Shown here: positions 45,361 to 54,308 of the stretch, in pieces
Position numbering within the stretch: the first letter of the stretch is position 1
Layout: each line of letters opens with the position of its first letter
Assembly (NCBI GenBank): GCA_963803295.1
Contig: CAWDMC010000023.1
Span: 638,551-702,550, forward strand
Direction: 5' to 3'
Origin: CAWDMC01 sp963803295
GTDB lineage: Bacteria; Acidobacteriota; Terriglobia; UBA7540
DNA: 64,000 nt
The notes under the pieces: model-generated
The model's input: the letters and a program-made list of their open reading frames with translations, nothing else
What the model was told of the DNA's origin: nothing
Database searches by the model: none
Position numbers and translations under genes: made by a program

Positions 45361-46119
45361 TCAATTCATCTGCTCCCGGCGCAGCCGCGCGGTCTGGTGC
45401 CGCAATGCCGAGAGTCCCATGCGCAGACGCACGAGAAAGAAGAATAAGCACAGCAGCGCCCCCCAACTTACCAGTAACGTCGCCATTATGCGCGGCTCAA
45501 GGCCGGACCCCGAGCCTCCGGCAATTACAGGCTGCGGATGCTGAGTGCGCCACCAGCGGATGGCCATGTAGTCGATGATTACGTCTATGAAACCAAGAAT
45601 TCCGACCACCGCGCCGAGAGTGGAAGCCTGGCCGGGGTTCACGACGTAGCTCCGCAGCATGATGTAAGCGACAAAGAGTAGCCAGAGGACGAAAGTGAGC
45701 GTGAGACGCGCGTCCCATGTCCACCAGATGCCCCAGGCAGGCTTGGCCCACAAAGGGCCCGTTACAAGATTACAACTGCAGAAGATAAACCCCACTTCAC
45801 CGGCGGCGACGGCCAGGTCATCCCAGACCAGGTTCCGTTTCCAGAGGTAGACGATACCCCCAAGGAAAACCAGAAAGTAGGCTACAAAAGCGGTCATGCC
45901 ACAGGGAGCGTGAAAGTAGAAGATGCGCTGAACCTCGCCCATCGTCTGCTCCTGCGGAGCGTACAGGAAGATCATGTACAGCGCCACGATGAACCAGGCG
46001 AGGGTTAAGGCAAGATGTAAGGCGGGAGGGAATAACTTACCGAGTGAAGAGTCCGACGTTTGGAACCCGATATTTTCGCCAGCGGAGACTCGCTCGGAGT
46101 GAATCGCGCCTGAATCCAT
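45361..46119 (-). CDS. ccmC: Haem exporter/handling protein CcmC (CcsA/HemX-type)
   Basis: System I cytochrome c maturation protein that loads haem on CcmE. The 252-residue product from ATG 46119 (GAGGAGTAAAGGC upstream) has six helices, the tryptophan-rich WWD motif AKPAWGIWWTWDARLT near residue 140, and conserved histidines in RIFYFHAP and TQHPQPV. It begins five bases after the stop of ccmB. A longer start at 46167 would overlap ccmB and is unlikely. Confidence 0.93.
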   Translation of the reverse strand: MDSGAIHSERVSAGENIGFQTSDSSLGKLFPPALHLALTLAWFIVALYMIFLYAPQEQTMGEVQRIFYFHAPCGMTAFVAYFLVFLGGIVYLWKRNLVWDDLAVAAGEVGFIFCSCNLVTGPLWAKPAWGIWWTWDARLTLTFVLWLLFVAYIMLRSYVVNPGQASTLGAVVGILGFIDVIIDYMAIRWWRTQHPQPVIAGGSGSGLEPRIMATLLVSWGALLCLFFFLVRLRMGLSALRHQTARLRREQMN

Positions 46120-46123
46120 GCCT

Positions 46124-46801
46124 TTACTCCTCAAGCACATATTCGAACAGCAGGTAGGAAAGTACAAGGAAAATCACACTGAACCCTCCCAGTAGCTTGA
46201 TCCAACTGAGGTAGGTCGTGACGGGCTCGCCCCGCAGGGCTCCGGTGGTGGCCTGGATGGCGCCAATGAAAACCGCGATCGCAACCGGGAACTGCAGTAC
46301 GGGCAGCATGACGTCACGCATATGAGTGTTGGAGGCGATGGCCCCAAAAATCGTGCCGATGGCCGTGTAACCAAGGGTTCCCAGAAAGGTGATCAAAGCC
46401 AGCCATCCGAGTTCTGGAATAAACGAGAAGTTGTACCAGAGCGAGGTGACAAAGAGGATGACTATCTCCGTGAGAAGCAGGAAGAAGAGATTGGAAAGCA
46501 CCTTGCCGAGGTAGATCAGCCCGGGATCGACGGGGGCTAACGCCATTCCCTCCAGGCAGCCGTTCTCGCGCTCGGCGGCAAAGGAGCGGTTAAAGCCCAG
46601 AATTCCCGAGAAGGCAAAGGCGATCCAGAGGAGGCCGGGCAGGAGGCGTAGCGATTCCTCGCGGCCAGGCTCGAAGGCAAAGTTGAAAAGGAATACGACC
46701 AGGATGGCGAAGACAGCCATTGACGCCAGCGTCTGGCGATGCCGCCATTCGACCAGCAGATCCTTTACAAAAACCGACCACACCACGTTCAGACTTCGCA
46801 T
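46124..46801 (-). CDS. ccmB: Haem exporter permease CcmB
   Basis: Membrane subunit of the CcmAB ABC transporter that drives release of holo-CcmE. The 225-residue protein has six helices and typical sequence: VFVKDLLVEWRHRQTLASM at the N-terminus, FNRSFAAERENGCLEGM, and GTLGYTAIGTIFGAIASNTHMRD. It ends five bases before ccmC. Unusually, 344 bases separate it from ccmA upstream. Confidence 0.93.
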   Translation of the reverse strand: MRSLNVVWSVFVKDLLVEWRHRQTLASMAVFAILVVFLFNFAFEPGREESLRLLPGLLWIAFAFSGILGFNRSFAAERENGCLEGMALAPVDPGLIYLGKVLSNLFFLLLTEIVILFVTSLWYNFSFIPELGWLALITFLGTLGYTAIGTIFGAIASNTHMRDVMLPVLQFPVAIAVFIGAIQATTGALRGEPVTTYLSWIKLLGGFSVIFLVLSYLLFEYVLEE

Positions 46802-47145
46802 GGTTCATGTGCCTCGCGAGAAGGCGGAACGCGGAGGCAGCTATAGTAATCCCGGTTCTATCAAGCCGGCTACTCGACCGCTACCTGAGTCTTGCCTTGG
46901 GTCCTGGAGAAAGCGCAGGTTGCCCAATCCAAAGAACAAGCAGGTACGGTTGCTGCGATGATATCAGCAGTCGTTCCATCGCCAGTTTCCCCCCAAGAAC
47001 AGGTGCGGGAAAACAGCGGAAAAGCTGCGGGATTTTGGCGGGATTTTGCGGACTGGCGACTCCAACTGCCGGGGCTAGGTTCCGCGCTGTGCCACCCGCC
47101 ATCCGCCCCCGATACCCACGTTCCAAACCGACCATATGCCTCTTT
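46802..47145 (-). other. Unassigned gap between ccmA and ccmB
   Basis: 344 bases with no credible gene, where ccmA and ccmB normally abut. The minus strand contains a near-repeat AAAATCCCGCC/AAAATCCCGC (47025-47048) and GC-rich flanks. It might be a small insertion or a regulatory leader for ccmBC. An open frame across it exists only as readthrough of the shifted ccmA gene. Confidence 0.45.
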
Positions 47146-47852
47146 CTATGGACTCGCGGAGGCCCTGCGCTCCCAGGCTTCCAGTGGACCATCATAGCGC
47201 ACCGATCCGCGTTCGACCGCGACCAGCCGCCGGGCCACAGCGGCCCCTGATCGAAATCGTGGGTGGAAAAGATGATCCCTTTTCCCTGCTCGGCGAGACG
47301 CCGCAGCACGCCCTGCAAATTGAGGCTGGATTCGGCGTCGAGTCCGGTAAAAGGCTCATCGAAAAGCAGAAATTGCGGGTCGTGGAGCAGTGCCCGGGCC
47401 AGCGAGACGCGTTGTTGCAACCCGCGCGACAAACCCCGCACCGGCTCAACGGCACGGTCCCGCACCGCGAAGAGATCCAGTGCCAGGTCGATTTTGCGCT
47501 CGAGATCGGCGAGGCCGAAAAGCCTGCCGGTAAACCGCAAGTTCTCCCGCGCGGTCAGTTCGCCATATAGGAAAGTCGCGTGAGAAACTAAGCCGATCCC
47601 GGCCTTGTTTGCTGCCGCCTGGCTATGGATATTCTCGCCGCCCAGAAACACGGCCCCTTCCGTGGGACGGCTGAGGCCGGCGAGGGTGCGCAACAGCGTG
47701 GTCTTGCCTGCGCCGTTCGGACCGTAAAGCAGCACGGCTTCGCCGGGCCCGAGCGTCAGGTTTACCCGCCGCAAGGCTACAGAAGCGCCGAAATGTTTGG
47801 AAACTCCACGCAGTTCGAGCAGGGCGCTAACGGCGGACACGTCGGCTGGCAT
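47146..47852 (-). CDS. ccmA: Haem exporter ATPase CcmA, one frameshift
   Basis: ABC ATPase of the CcmAB complex. From ATG 47852 the frame shows Walker A LYGPNGAGKTTLLRTLAGL, signature LSRGLQQRVSLARALL, Walker B FLLFDEPFTGLD and the switch His in FSTHDFDQG. After the G4 run at 47244-47247 the frame is wrong; adding one G gives AAVARRLVAVERGSVRYDG and an ordinary CcmA C-terminus, stop at 47146. Total about 235 residues, as expected. The start overlaps the upstream gene by 26 bases. Confidence 0.88.
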
Positions 47853-49197
47853 ACGGCTCTTGAGCGGGTGCCGCACCTCGCTTCCGGAGGGTTTCAACAA
47901 GTCGAGCCTTCAGTTCCAGACGCTCTTTCCAATAGTCGGTCTCCACGATCTTGCCTGAAGCAAAGATCTCATCGAGATCGGCCATCGAATTCAACAGTTT
48001 CTCGGCTTTAGGTCCGAGCGGCTTCTTGCCGGTCCGATCGTTCACTTGTTGTTTGACGCGTGGCCATTCCTTGGCAGTGCGCACCGCAAAAGCCCACAGC
48101 AGGACCAGCAGAAAGCAGCCCAGAATCGGACCTGCCAGACCTTCAATGGGATTCGAGACGATCTTGACCTCGCCCTGTTGCCCTTGCGCCCCTTCCCCTT
48201 GCCCCGCCTCGCCGCCTCCACCGGCCTGCAGGTTCGCCGTCGCCTCCCCGCTGACTGCAATTTCAACCTGCTTCCCTGCTGCCAGATTTTCGGCCTGGAA
48301 ACCGGCGATGTTGTTCTTGGCATCCATGCCAGCCGGCTTAAATCCGCCAGCCTTCACTTTCAAGCTCGACGGGAACACATAGAGATCGGCACGCTCAACC
48401 GGGTACGGCACGCTCGCACCGACAGACAGTCCGGATGCGCTGTAGCTCGTGTCGTATTCAACGCTGACCGTCGTGGCCCCTGGCTCAAGCGGATAGTGAA
48501 TCACAAACTGCCCCGGCAATTTGCCGGATTCGGGTGTCTGCGGCAAAGGCATATTCAGCAGACCGGTTACAGTCACCTGGGGACTCACGCCTCGGGGCAC
48601 GGTGAACCGGAATGTACCCTTGGGATCGGCATAGGTCCGCGGCGGCTGGCTAGAATTCTCCACGTGGTATTCGTCCCGCACGCGAACCTTGGCTCCCGAT
48701 GCCGCTACCAGAATCTGCAGTGATTGGACGCGGATTACCGAAGCCGAGGAAGTAGGCTCATACACCGTCAACTGGATATTGGCGGTAGGGCCTTCCCTGA
48801 ACATCACCGGAGCGTGGAACCGCGAACCATGAAACACAGCCTCCAGTAAGTAGAAGGAGCGTGTCTCGATATCGGCGCCGCTGAATTCGAAGAGGCCCCC
48901 ACCGTCAGCCTTCGTGGTGCCCACCACGGCCATACCCTGGCGAGGCATCAGCAGGCGGACGTCCTGAGCCGCTACCGGATTGCCTGTGGTGCCATTTACC
49001 ACACGACCTAGAATTCTTCCGGGCTGACCCGGTTGGCTTCCGGCCTGGCCCGTCGGATCCGGAGTCGCGCCCGGCATCCCTCCCTGCGCGATGCTCAAGC
49101 CAGGAACCAGCGAAGTGATCAACAGGGCCGCCAGGACCAGAAGCGGAGCGCGGACTTGGGCCCGGAAAGGGGGAACCGCAGCAGTTTGCGCGATCAC
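47827..49197 (-). CDS. Carboxypeptidase-regulatory-like domain protein, membrane-anchored
   Basis: A 456-residue envelope protein. GTG 49197 overlaps the stop of the CcmI-like gene (GTGA). Residues 8-32 form a signal anchor; 55-150 resemble a carboxypeptidase regulatory-like beta domain (GRILGRVVNGTTGNPVAAQD); a second beta domain continues to about 330; a Q/G-rich linker (EAGQGEGAQGQQGE) precedes a membrane helix near 360-380 (ILGCFLLVLLWAFAV) and a cytoplasmic helical tail with DEIFASGKIVETDYWKERLELK, which repeats the CcmI-type segment of its neighbour. Conserved inside the ccm operon, so probably linked to cytochrome assembly; role unknown. Confidence 0.75.
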   Translation of the reverse strand: MIAQTAAVPPFRAQVRAPLLVLAALLITSLVPGLSIAQGGMPGATPDPTGQAGSQPGQPGRILGRVVNGTTGNPVAAQDVRLLMPRQGMAVVGTTKADGGGLFEFSGADIETRSFYLLEAVFHGSRFHAPVMFREGPTANIQLTVYEPTSSASVIRVQSLQILVAASGAKVRVRDEYHVENSSQPPRTYADPKGTFRFTVPRGVSPQVTVTGLLNMPLPQTPESGKLPGQFVIHYPLEPGATTVSVEYDTSYSASGLSVGASVPYPVERADLYVFPSSLKVKAGGFKPAGMDAKNNIAGFQAENLAAGKQVEIAVSGEATANLQAGGGGEAGQGEGAQGQQGEVKIVSNPIEGLAGPILGCFLLVLLWAFAVRTAKEWPRVKQQVNDRTGKKPLGPKAEKLLNSMADLDEIFASGKIVETDYWKERLELKARLVETLRKRGAAPAQEPYASRRVRR

Positions 49198-49655
49198 GAG
49201 TTTCTCCGAACCCGCGGCGTCACCGCCGCTCCGCACTCGCCGCAGAACTTCACGGGCAACGGATTCTCGAAGCCACACTTGCCGCAAACGTATTCTTCCG
49301 GCGGCGGCCCAGTCCGGCGACGGGCTCGCCGTATTGCCACTTCGCGCTCAATAAGGCTATCCTCCGCCGTGGCCGGATGCTCGGCCTCCTGCGATGCAAT
49401 CATCAGCTGTGCAGCCTCGCTGGTGTAACTCTGACGCAACGACTCATAGTCGTTACGCGCGATCTTGCCGGACTTGAATTCGAACTCCAGGTCCTGGATG
49501 TTTTCGTACACCACCAGTCTCCGGCGCTTGAGATCACCTGCAGGGGTTACATCAACGGGCACCAGTTTTTCCTGGGTCTCACTTGTGGCCACCAGGGGCG
49601 TAACCACAAACACCGCCATGGCCGCAGCAATTAGGAGGCAAACCCCAAGTATCAT
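49194..49655 (-). CDS. CcmI-like protein with C-terminal zinc ribbon
   Basis: A 153-residue protein: membrane helix at residues 2-22, a helical region RRRLVVYENIQDLEFEFKSGKIARNDYESLRQSY that matches the N-terminal part of CcmI/CycH (apocytochrome chaperone), and a C-terminal zinc ribbon (VCGKCGFENPLPVKFCGECGAAV). The long TPR region of classical CcmI is missing. Start ATG 49655. It sits directly after ccmH. The fusion of CcmI-like and zinc-ribbon parts is unusual relative to Proteobacteria. Confidence 0.75.
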   Translation of the reverse strand: MILGVCLLIAAAMAVFVVTPLVATSETQEKLVPVDVTPAGDLKRRRLVVYENIQDLEFEFKSGKIARNDYESLRQSYTSEAAQLMIASQEAEHPATAEDSLIEREVAIRRARRRTGPPPEEYVCGKCGFENPLPVKFCGECGAAVTPRVRRNS

Positions 49656-49711
49656 AGTCGTTTCTTCTCACCAGACTCGGAACACCCTCAAAGCTGTTAT
49701 CCTGAGAGGTC

Positions 49712-50206
49712 TCAATCCGCCAAGTGTTCCATCTCGCGCTCGACCGCTGCAAGGATCTTGGGATCAATGGCGGAATCCGGGCCCCGCGACGGCGGTTCCG
49801 GACCAGGGGGCGGTTTCCTCCAGCGTCGAACAAGGACAACGACGAAGACCAACCCCACGATCAGAGCGATTCCCGGCAGGATCCAAACCGTAAGGTTGAA
49901 TCCAGTGGCCGGAGGCGTGGCCAGCACCTTCACTCCATAAGCAAGAACAAAATCCTGAAGGATTTGAGTCTCGGATTTCCCAGCAGCGATCTCCTTGGCC
50001 GCCATGGCCCTCATCTCGTCTCGCGACGAACACTGCTCGTGATTGCACGTGTTGACGGGCATGTTGCAACCGCATTGGCAAATGACGCGATCCCCAATGG
50101 CTTCTGTGGTCGTATTCGAGGTTGCTGCCCGCACGACGGCCGCAGCAGTGAGGCCCAGCGCCACTGCGAGGACAACGATCAGCACGGGCTTCTCAGACTT
50201 CCTCAC
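49712..50206 (-). CDS. ccmH: Cytochrome c biogenesis protein CcmH
   Basis: Thiol oxidoreductase-like component that reduces apocytochrome cysteines. The 164-residue protein has a signal peptide, the cysteine region VICQCGCNMPVNTCNHEQC at 41-59, MRAMAAKEIAAGKSETQILQDFVLAYGVKVLATPPATGFNLTVWILPG (the well-conserved CcmH core), and a C-terminal helix. The usual RCxxCQ motif is replaced by a CxCxC arrangement with two more cysteines. GTG 50206 overlaps the stop of the coiled-coil gene upstream (GTGA). Confidence 0.88.
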   Translation of the reverse strand: MRKSEKPVLIVVLAVALGLTAAAVVRAATSNTTTEAIGDRVICQCGCNMPVNTCNHEQCSSRDEMRAMAAKEIAAGKSETQILQDFVLAYGVKVLATPPATGFNLTVWILPGIALIVGLVFVVVLVRRWRKPPPGPEPPSRGPDSAIDPKILAAVEREMEHLAD

Positions 50207-50499
50207 TGTGGCTTCTGCTTCCTGCCATTACCGCTAAGGTAACGCTCGACGAAGGCGATGAACCCATCTAGCCTCTCTTCGGTTCGCGTTTGTGCGTTTG
50301 CCAACTCGGCCAATGCGACTTCCGTTTTCTTTTGTGCCTCGGTAAGCTCAGCAAACTTCGCGTCCGTTTCCTTCCGCGCCTTGATCTGAGCCCTCGCCAG
50401 CCGGGAACCCAAAGTCGAAAGTTGCTGAATCTCGGCAGCGGCTTTCGCCTGCTGTTCCAGGATGAAGTCCATCGTACGTTGTATCTCTTCAGAAGTCAT
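50203..50499 (-). CDS. Coiled-coil hypothetical protein
   Basis: A 98-residue charged helical protein with heptad-like repeats (KFAELTEAQKKTEVALAEL, ANAQTRTEERLDGFIAFVERYL). It starts at ATG 50499 with an 11-base overlap with the DUF2971 gene and ends overlapping ccmH by four bases. Short coiled-coil proteins of this kind are common in some bacterial lineages, function unknown. Translational coupling on both sides indicates it is really translated. Confidence 0.6.
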   Translation of the reverse strand: MTSEEIQRTMDFILEQQAKAAAEIQQLSTLGSRLARAQIKARKETDAKFAELTEAQKKTEVALAELANAQTRTEERLDGFIAFVERYLSGNGRKQKPQ

Positions 50500-51127
50500 A
50501 GCACTGGCCTCTAAGGCTTAAATCAGCAGTTTCGCCTGGGCCCTGAATTAGAGAGTACACATCACGACAATCACCCAACCCGAGAGTAACAGAGTCTTCC
50601 CATTTTCGCTCCGTATCGACCCTGCAGTCGAGCACGTAGCGAAACTCCTGCTCGTGTTTGTAAGAACTCGGTTTCTGAGCGTAAGCGTAGTTGACGGGTG
50701 CGATGAAATACGGGTCAGGATCTAACAACCCACCCTTGTTGTAGACCACGGGTGCGATAAACGCATTTCCTCTAAGAGCCAGAGGAGAACTTTGCCATGC
50801 TAACTTCATTCTCTCAAGCAGAACCAGTGGCTCGCGGATCCGAACGACAAAGAGACCAAACGTACTGGCGAGAGTCGGAACACAGGCCTCGGGATGCGAG
50901 GTGCAAAGTATGTAGAAATGATTCAGAGAAGAACCGCTGTATTGGACGTTAGGCCCATCTCTCCCCGTCCAAGAGAAGGATACTCTTCCTTCCTCGCTAT
51001 CCCTGCGTGAATCCTCAATGTGCCTATGTTTATCAAGAAGTCCGAACCGTGCTTGTCCTTTGATAAAGCTAAGAGCATATTCTTCTTTATCAAAGAATCT
51101 CAGGAGACTGTTGGGTATATCCGTCAT
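50489..51127 (-). CDS. DUF2971 domain protein inside the ccm operon
   Basis: A 212-residue protein starting at ATG 51127 (MTDIPNSLLRFFDKEEYALSF). It shows the DUF2971 plan: an N-terminal Y/F-K-Y-like recognition of residues, FYILCTSHPE in the middle, and YKHEQEFRYVLDC near the C-terminus, with the conserved H-x-x-E-F-R. DUF2971 proteins are scattered and often accessory or defence-linked; no function is established. It separates ccmF from ccmH, where no such gene is expected, so it is a likely insertion. Confidence 0.7.
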   Translation of the reverse strand: MTDIPNSLLRFFDKEEYALSFIKGQARFGLLDKHRHIEDSRRDSEEGRVSFSWTGRDGPNVQYSGSSLNHFYILCTSHPEACVPTLASTFGLFVVRIREPLVLLERMKLAWQSSPLALRGNAFIAPVVYNKGGLLDPDPYFIAPVNYAYAQKPSSYKHEQEFRYVLDCRVDTERKWEDSVTLGLGDCRDVYSLIQGPGETADLSLRGQCYDF

Positions 51128-51156
51128 GGTGTCTGTCACCGAATCCAGTTCTGGAA

Positions 51157-53195
51157 CTAGCTCTCGTTCCCAAAACTCGATTCCCGGACCTCCACAGCCT
51201 CGGCTTGTGTCGCCCGGATCTCGGCCATCTCTCGTTCGACACGGCTGGGAACGAGGGCCAGAAGCGTGCCAAGGAATACCACCACGCCGCCAATCCATAC
51301 CCACATGACCAGCGGGTTGACAAACACCTGGATGATCGCCTTGTTGGACTCGGGATCCTGGCCGGCCAGAACCACGTAGAGATCCTCAGCCAGGGTACTG
51401 CGAATCGCCACTTGGCTGGTGAGCTCCTGGCTGGCCTTGAAGAAGCGTCGCTCCGGCTCAATCACTCCCAGGGCGCGACCGTTCTGGCTTAGTGCGAAGG
51501 TAGCGCGCTCCCACTGAAAGTTGGGATTCTCGCCGGTGGTAACATCGTCGCAGCGCAGTAGGTAGTCATTGATTCGGAGTAGGTCACCTTGAGCTGCAAG
51601 CCCCTTGGTTTCGGTCTTAAATGCCTGACCCGCAAGTCCAACGAAAAGAATCACGATGCCCAAATGAATGATATAGCCGCCATACCGGCGGGTATTCCGC
51701 ATGGTAAGACTGTAAATCGCGGTGGTAAAATTCTCGCCCATCACTTTCTGGCGGGTGCGCGCTCCCTTGTAGAACTCACCCAGCACCGACACGGTTACGA
51801 AGACACACAGGAAAAAGGTCATCCAGGTGTAGAATCCGCGAACGCCCAAGGCAAGCAAGATGGCGCCGACGACAGCAGCGACTGCCAGGGGCATCGTAAA
51901 ATTCTGCCTGATGCTCTGGAAACTGGTTTTTCTCCAGGCCAGCAAGGGTCCTGCCCCGGTGAGAAATAGCAGCAGCAGCCCGATCGGAACCATGAACTTA
52001 TTGAAGAAAGGAGGTCCGACGGTAACAGTCTGGTTTTCCACCGCCTTGGAAATGATGGGGAAGATAGTTCCCCAAAGCACCGCAAACACCGCCGCCAGCA
52101 GAATCCAGTTATTGAAGAGGAACCCGCTTTCGCGCGAAACCACTGAATCGAGTTTCGTGTCGCTCCTTAGAAAATCGAGCCGCAGAAAGAGCACGGTAAG
52201 CGAAAACAGCGTGATGATCCCGAGAAAGACCGCGAAGAACGGTCCGATATTCGATTGGGCAAAGGCATGCACCGAGGAGACGATGCCGCTGCGCGTGAGA
52301 AAGGTACCAAAAATCGAAAGAAAGAACGTGGTCATAATCAGGACCATGTTCCACACCTTCAGCATGCCGCGCTTCTCCTGAATCATGACCGAGTGCAGGA
52401 AGGCGGTACCTCCGAGCCACGGCAGCAGAGAGGCATTTTCCACGGGGTCCCAAGCCCAGTAGCCGCCCCAGCCCAGCACCTTATAAGCCCAGTGGCCGCC
52501 CAGAACGATACCCACGCCGAGAAACATCCAGGGAACCATCGTCCAACGTCGAGTGGTGCGGATCCAGTTGTCTCCCGGCTGGCGTGTAATCAAGCCGCCA
52601 TGGCGAAGGCAAAAGGAACGGCAAATCCTACATAACCGAGGTAGAGCATCGGCGGATGGATCACCATGGAGGGGTACTGCAACGAAGGATTCAGGCCATT
52701 GCCATCGGGCGGCGTGAACGCTTGTACGCCCGCGCTCGACGCGAGGGCGAGTTCCTTAAAGGGATTCGCTACGAAGGTCACCAGGATGGAGAAGAACGTC
52801 GCCACACCCATAAGAATGGAAGTGACGTAGGGCATAAGCTGCCGGTTTTTCTTCCGGTTCAGCAGAACGGCGAGGGTGCCGTAAATCGAGAGCAACCAGG
52901 TCCAAAAGAGGAGTGAGCCTTCCTGTCCCGCCCAAAGGACGGGAAGCTTATAGTAGAAGGGTAAGGCCCGGTTTGAATGAGCCGCAACATAGGCACTGTG
53001 GAAGTTGTCGGTGAGGATCAGATATTCCAGTGCCACCACAGCCAGAGTGATCATCACCGTAAAGGCAATGGCGGCGCGCTCGGAACTGGAAAGGATCCTC
53101 AAGCTGCGGAGCTTGCCGCTGGCGGCGCCTCCGATCACACCATATACGGCAAATGCCATGGCCGCAATCAGGGCGAGACTTCCAACTTGCTCCAT
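51157..53195 (-). CDS. ccmF: Cytochrome c haem lyase CcmF, one frameshift
   Basis: Large membrane component that joins haem from CcmE to apocytochrome c. The first part (53195 to 52590) contains FYYKLPVLWAGQEGSLLFW and YPSMVIHPPMLYLGYVGFAVPFAFAMAA, then a stop. The second frame begins at once with ITRQPGDNWIRTTRRW and carries the WWD motif LGWGGYWAWDPVENASLLPWL. One missing C near 52592-52596 joins them in a single protein of about 679 residues, normal for CcmF. A shift between two highly conserved segments speaks for sequence error. The last 60 residues extend into a cytoplasmic tail. Confidence 0.93.
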
Positions 53196-53251
53196 CCTCT
53201 TACCTCCAACCGAAACGACCAGCCTGGTCTAGTCTAGCAAGCTCGAGAAGC

Positions 53252-53668
53252 TCACTTCATTGCCACCTTGTTGGCAGCTCCCGGCGGAGCGCTTTGATAT
53301 TTCGAAGTGCACTTGGCCTGGATCTTGTCGGCGCGGAAGACGCCGCCTGAGAAATCACCGTCCACGATAGCTTGAGATCCTCCGGTGAAGGTATCAGGCA
53401 ACGTGTCGGATCCGACGTAGGTAACGGCCACGGCCTTGGCATCCTGGGCAAGCCTGAACGTCACGGTGCCGCCGCGCCGCTCAATGGAGTTAGGTTGAAC
53501 CACGCCGCCGACACGAATGTGCTGCCGGGAGGGTGCCTTGCCGCTCACCAGTTCGTCCACTGTGACGTAGTAGGTCTTGCTCTGCTGAAATCCGGTGAAA
53601 GCCTCCCACACTACTACCGCCAATATGATCGTGATTCCGATCCCGAATTTCAAGGTTTTGTTTTTCAT
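53252..53668 (-). CDS. ccmE: Cytochrome c-type biogenesis protein CcmE (Cys-type haem chaperone)
   Basis: Periplasmic haem chaperone, 138 residues from ATG 53668. N-terminal anchor helix (8-24), OB-fold core (VDELVSGKAPSRQHIRVGGVV, GTVTFRLAQD, VTYVGSDTLPDTF), and the haem site region DKIQAKCTSKYQ. The classical haem-binding His is replaced by Cys120, with Tyr124 four residues later, i.e. the CxxxY variant known from some deltaproteobacteria and archaea. First gene of the ccm operon here. Confidence 0.93.
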   Translation of the reverse strand: MKNKTLKFGIGITIILAVVVWEAFTGFQQSKTYYVTVDELVSGKAPSRQHIRVGGVVQPNSIERRGGTVTFRLAQDAKAVAVTYVGSDTLPDTFTGGSQAIVDGDFSGGVFRADKIQAKCTSKYQSAPPGAANKVAMK

Positions 53669-54121
53669 AAGGTTACGACTGGTCCAATCGTTAAGCCGCC
53701 TATGGGTCGAGCCAGGCACTCCGTAGTGGTCTACGATCCTTTTGTCTTTAGCCCTGGGGACGGTGGCACACGCGAGGCCAAGAGGCGCCCACAAGCGAAT
53801 CTGATGCCTCCAGCTCCAGCGCTAAGAGTTGGTGTCACATCGACAGGATCTTGAGATCCAAACCAGCCACGCCTTAAGCAGGAAGTCATTTCACTACAAG
53901 CTAAATTCTGCACCTTAAGGAACCCTTAGTCAATCAGCTTTGGAAGTTTCGAAGCTTCTACCTATCCCAAACGTCAATGCAAAAATCCGCACCGCGCGTC
54001 CGGGAGGTCTCTGCTATAATACCGGTTGCCATTCGAGACTGGGTAATGTCAGCATTCGACTGATAGAATCGTTGGCTTCGCTGGGTCAGCCCTCTGTCGG
54101 CGTGGCTTGAATATGTGAGAT
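53669..54121. other. Intergenic region between ccmE and tRNA-Arg
   Basis: About 450 bases holding the promoters of the ccm operon (minus) and the tRNA (plus). No frame here resembles a protein, and I find no hairpin or repeat of note. Confidence 0.5.
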
Positions 54122-54195
54122 GCGCCCGTAGCTCAGCTGGATAGAGCACTTGCCTACGAAGCAAGGGGTCGGGTGTTCGAATCACCCCGGGCGTA
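54122..54195 (+). tRNA. tRNA-Arg (anticodon ACG)
   Basis: Full cloverleaf: acceptor GCGCCCG pairs with CGGGCGT (last pair G-U), D-arm GCTCAGCTGGATAGAGC, anticodon stem CTTGC/GCAAG with loop CTACGAA (anticodon ACG), T-arm GGGTG-TTCGAAT-CACCC, discriminator A at 54195. The genome encodes CCA at 54196-54198. The tRNA is immediately followed by an integrase gene, so its 3' end is the likely attachment site of the element. Confidence 0.95.
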
Positions 54196-54257
54196 CCACC
54201 TAACTTCTTTCCCTACAATGTCCTCTTGATTTTCATAACCAGTGGAAAGTCGAAAAC

Positions 54258-54308
54258 GTAATAAAACTGTAATAAAACTACCTAACTCGGCTTGGACGTA
54301 ATAGAACT
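54258..54308 (+). repeat. Three direct repeats of GTAATARAACT near the integrase
   Basis: GTAATAAAACT occurs in tandem at 54258-54268 and 54269-54279, and GTAATAGAACT at 54298-54308, just inside the integrase 3' end. They lie 60-110 bases from the tRNA 3' end. Spaced direct 11-mers at this place fit arm-type binding sites for the integrase or excisionase; no other function is suggested by context. Confidence 0.55.

Noticed and set aside
47025..47048. Two near copies of AAAATCCCGC as a microsatellite or CRISPR-like repeat
   Set aside because: Only two imperfect units, too few to call a repeat array; mentioned within the ccmA-ccmB gap.
50489..51127. DUF2971 gene as part of a multi-gene defence island
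   Set aside because: Neighbours are all cytochrome c maturation genes and a coiled-coil protein; there is no nuclease, ATPase or reverse transcriptase nearby to support a defence system.
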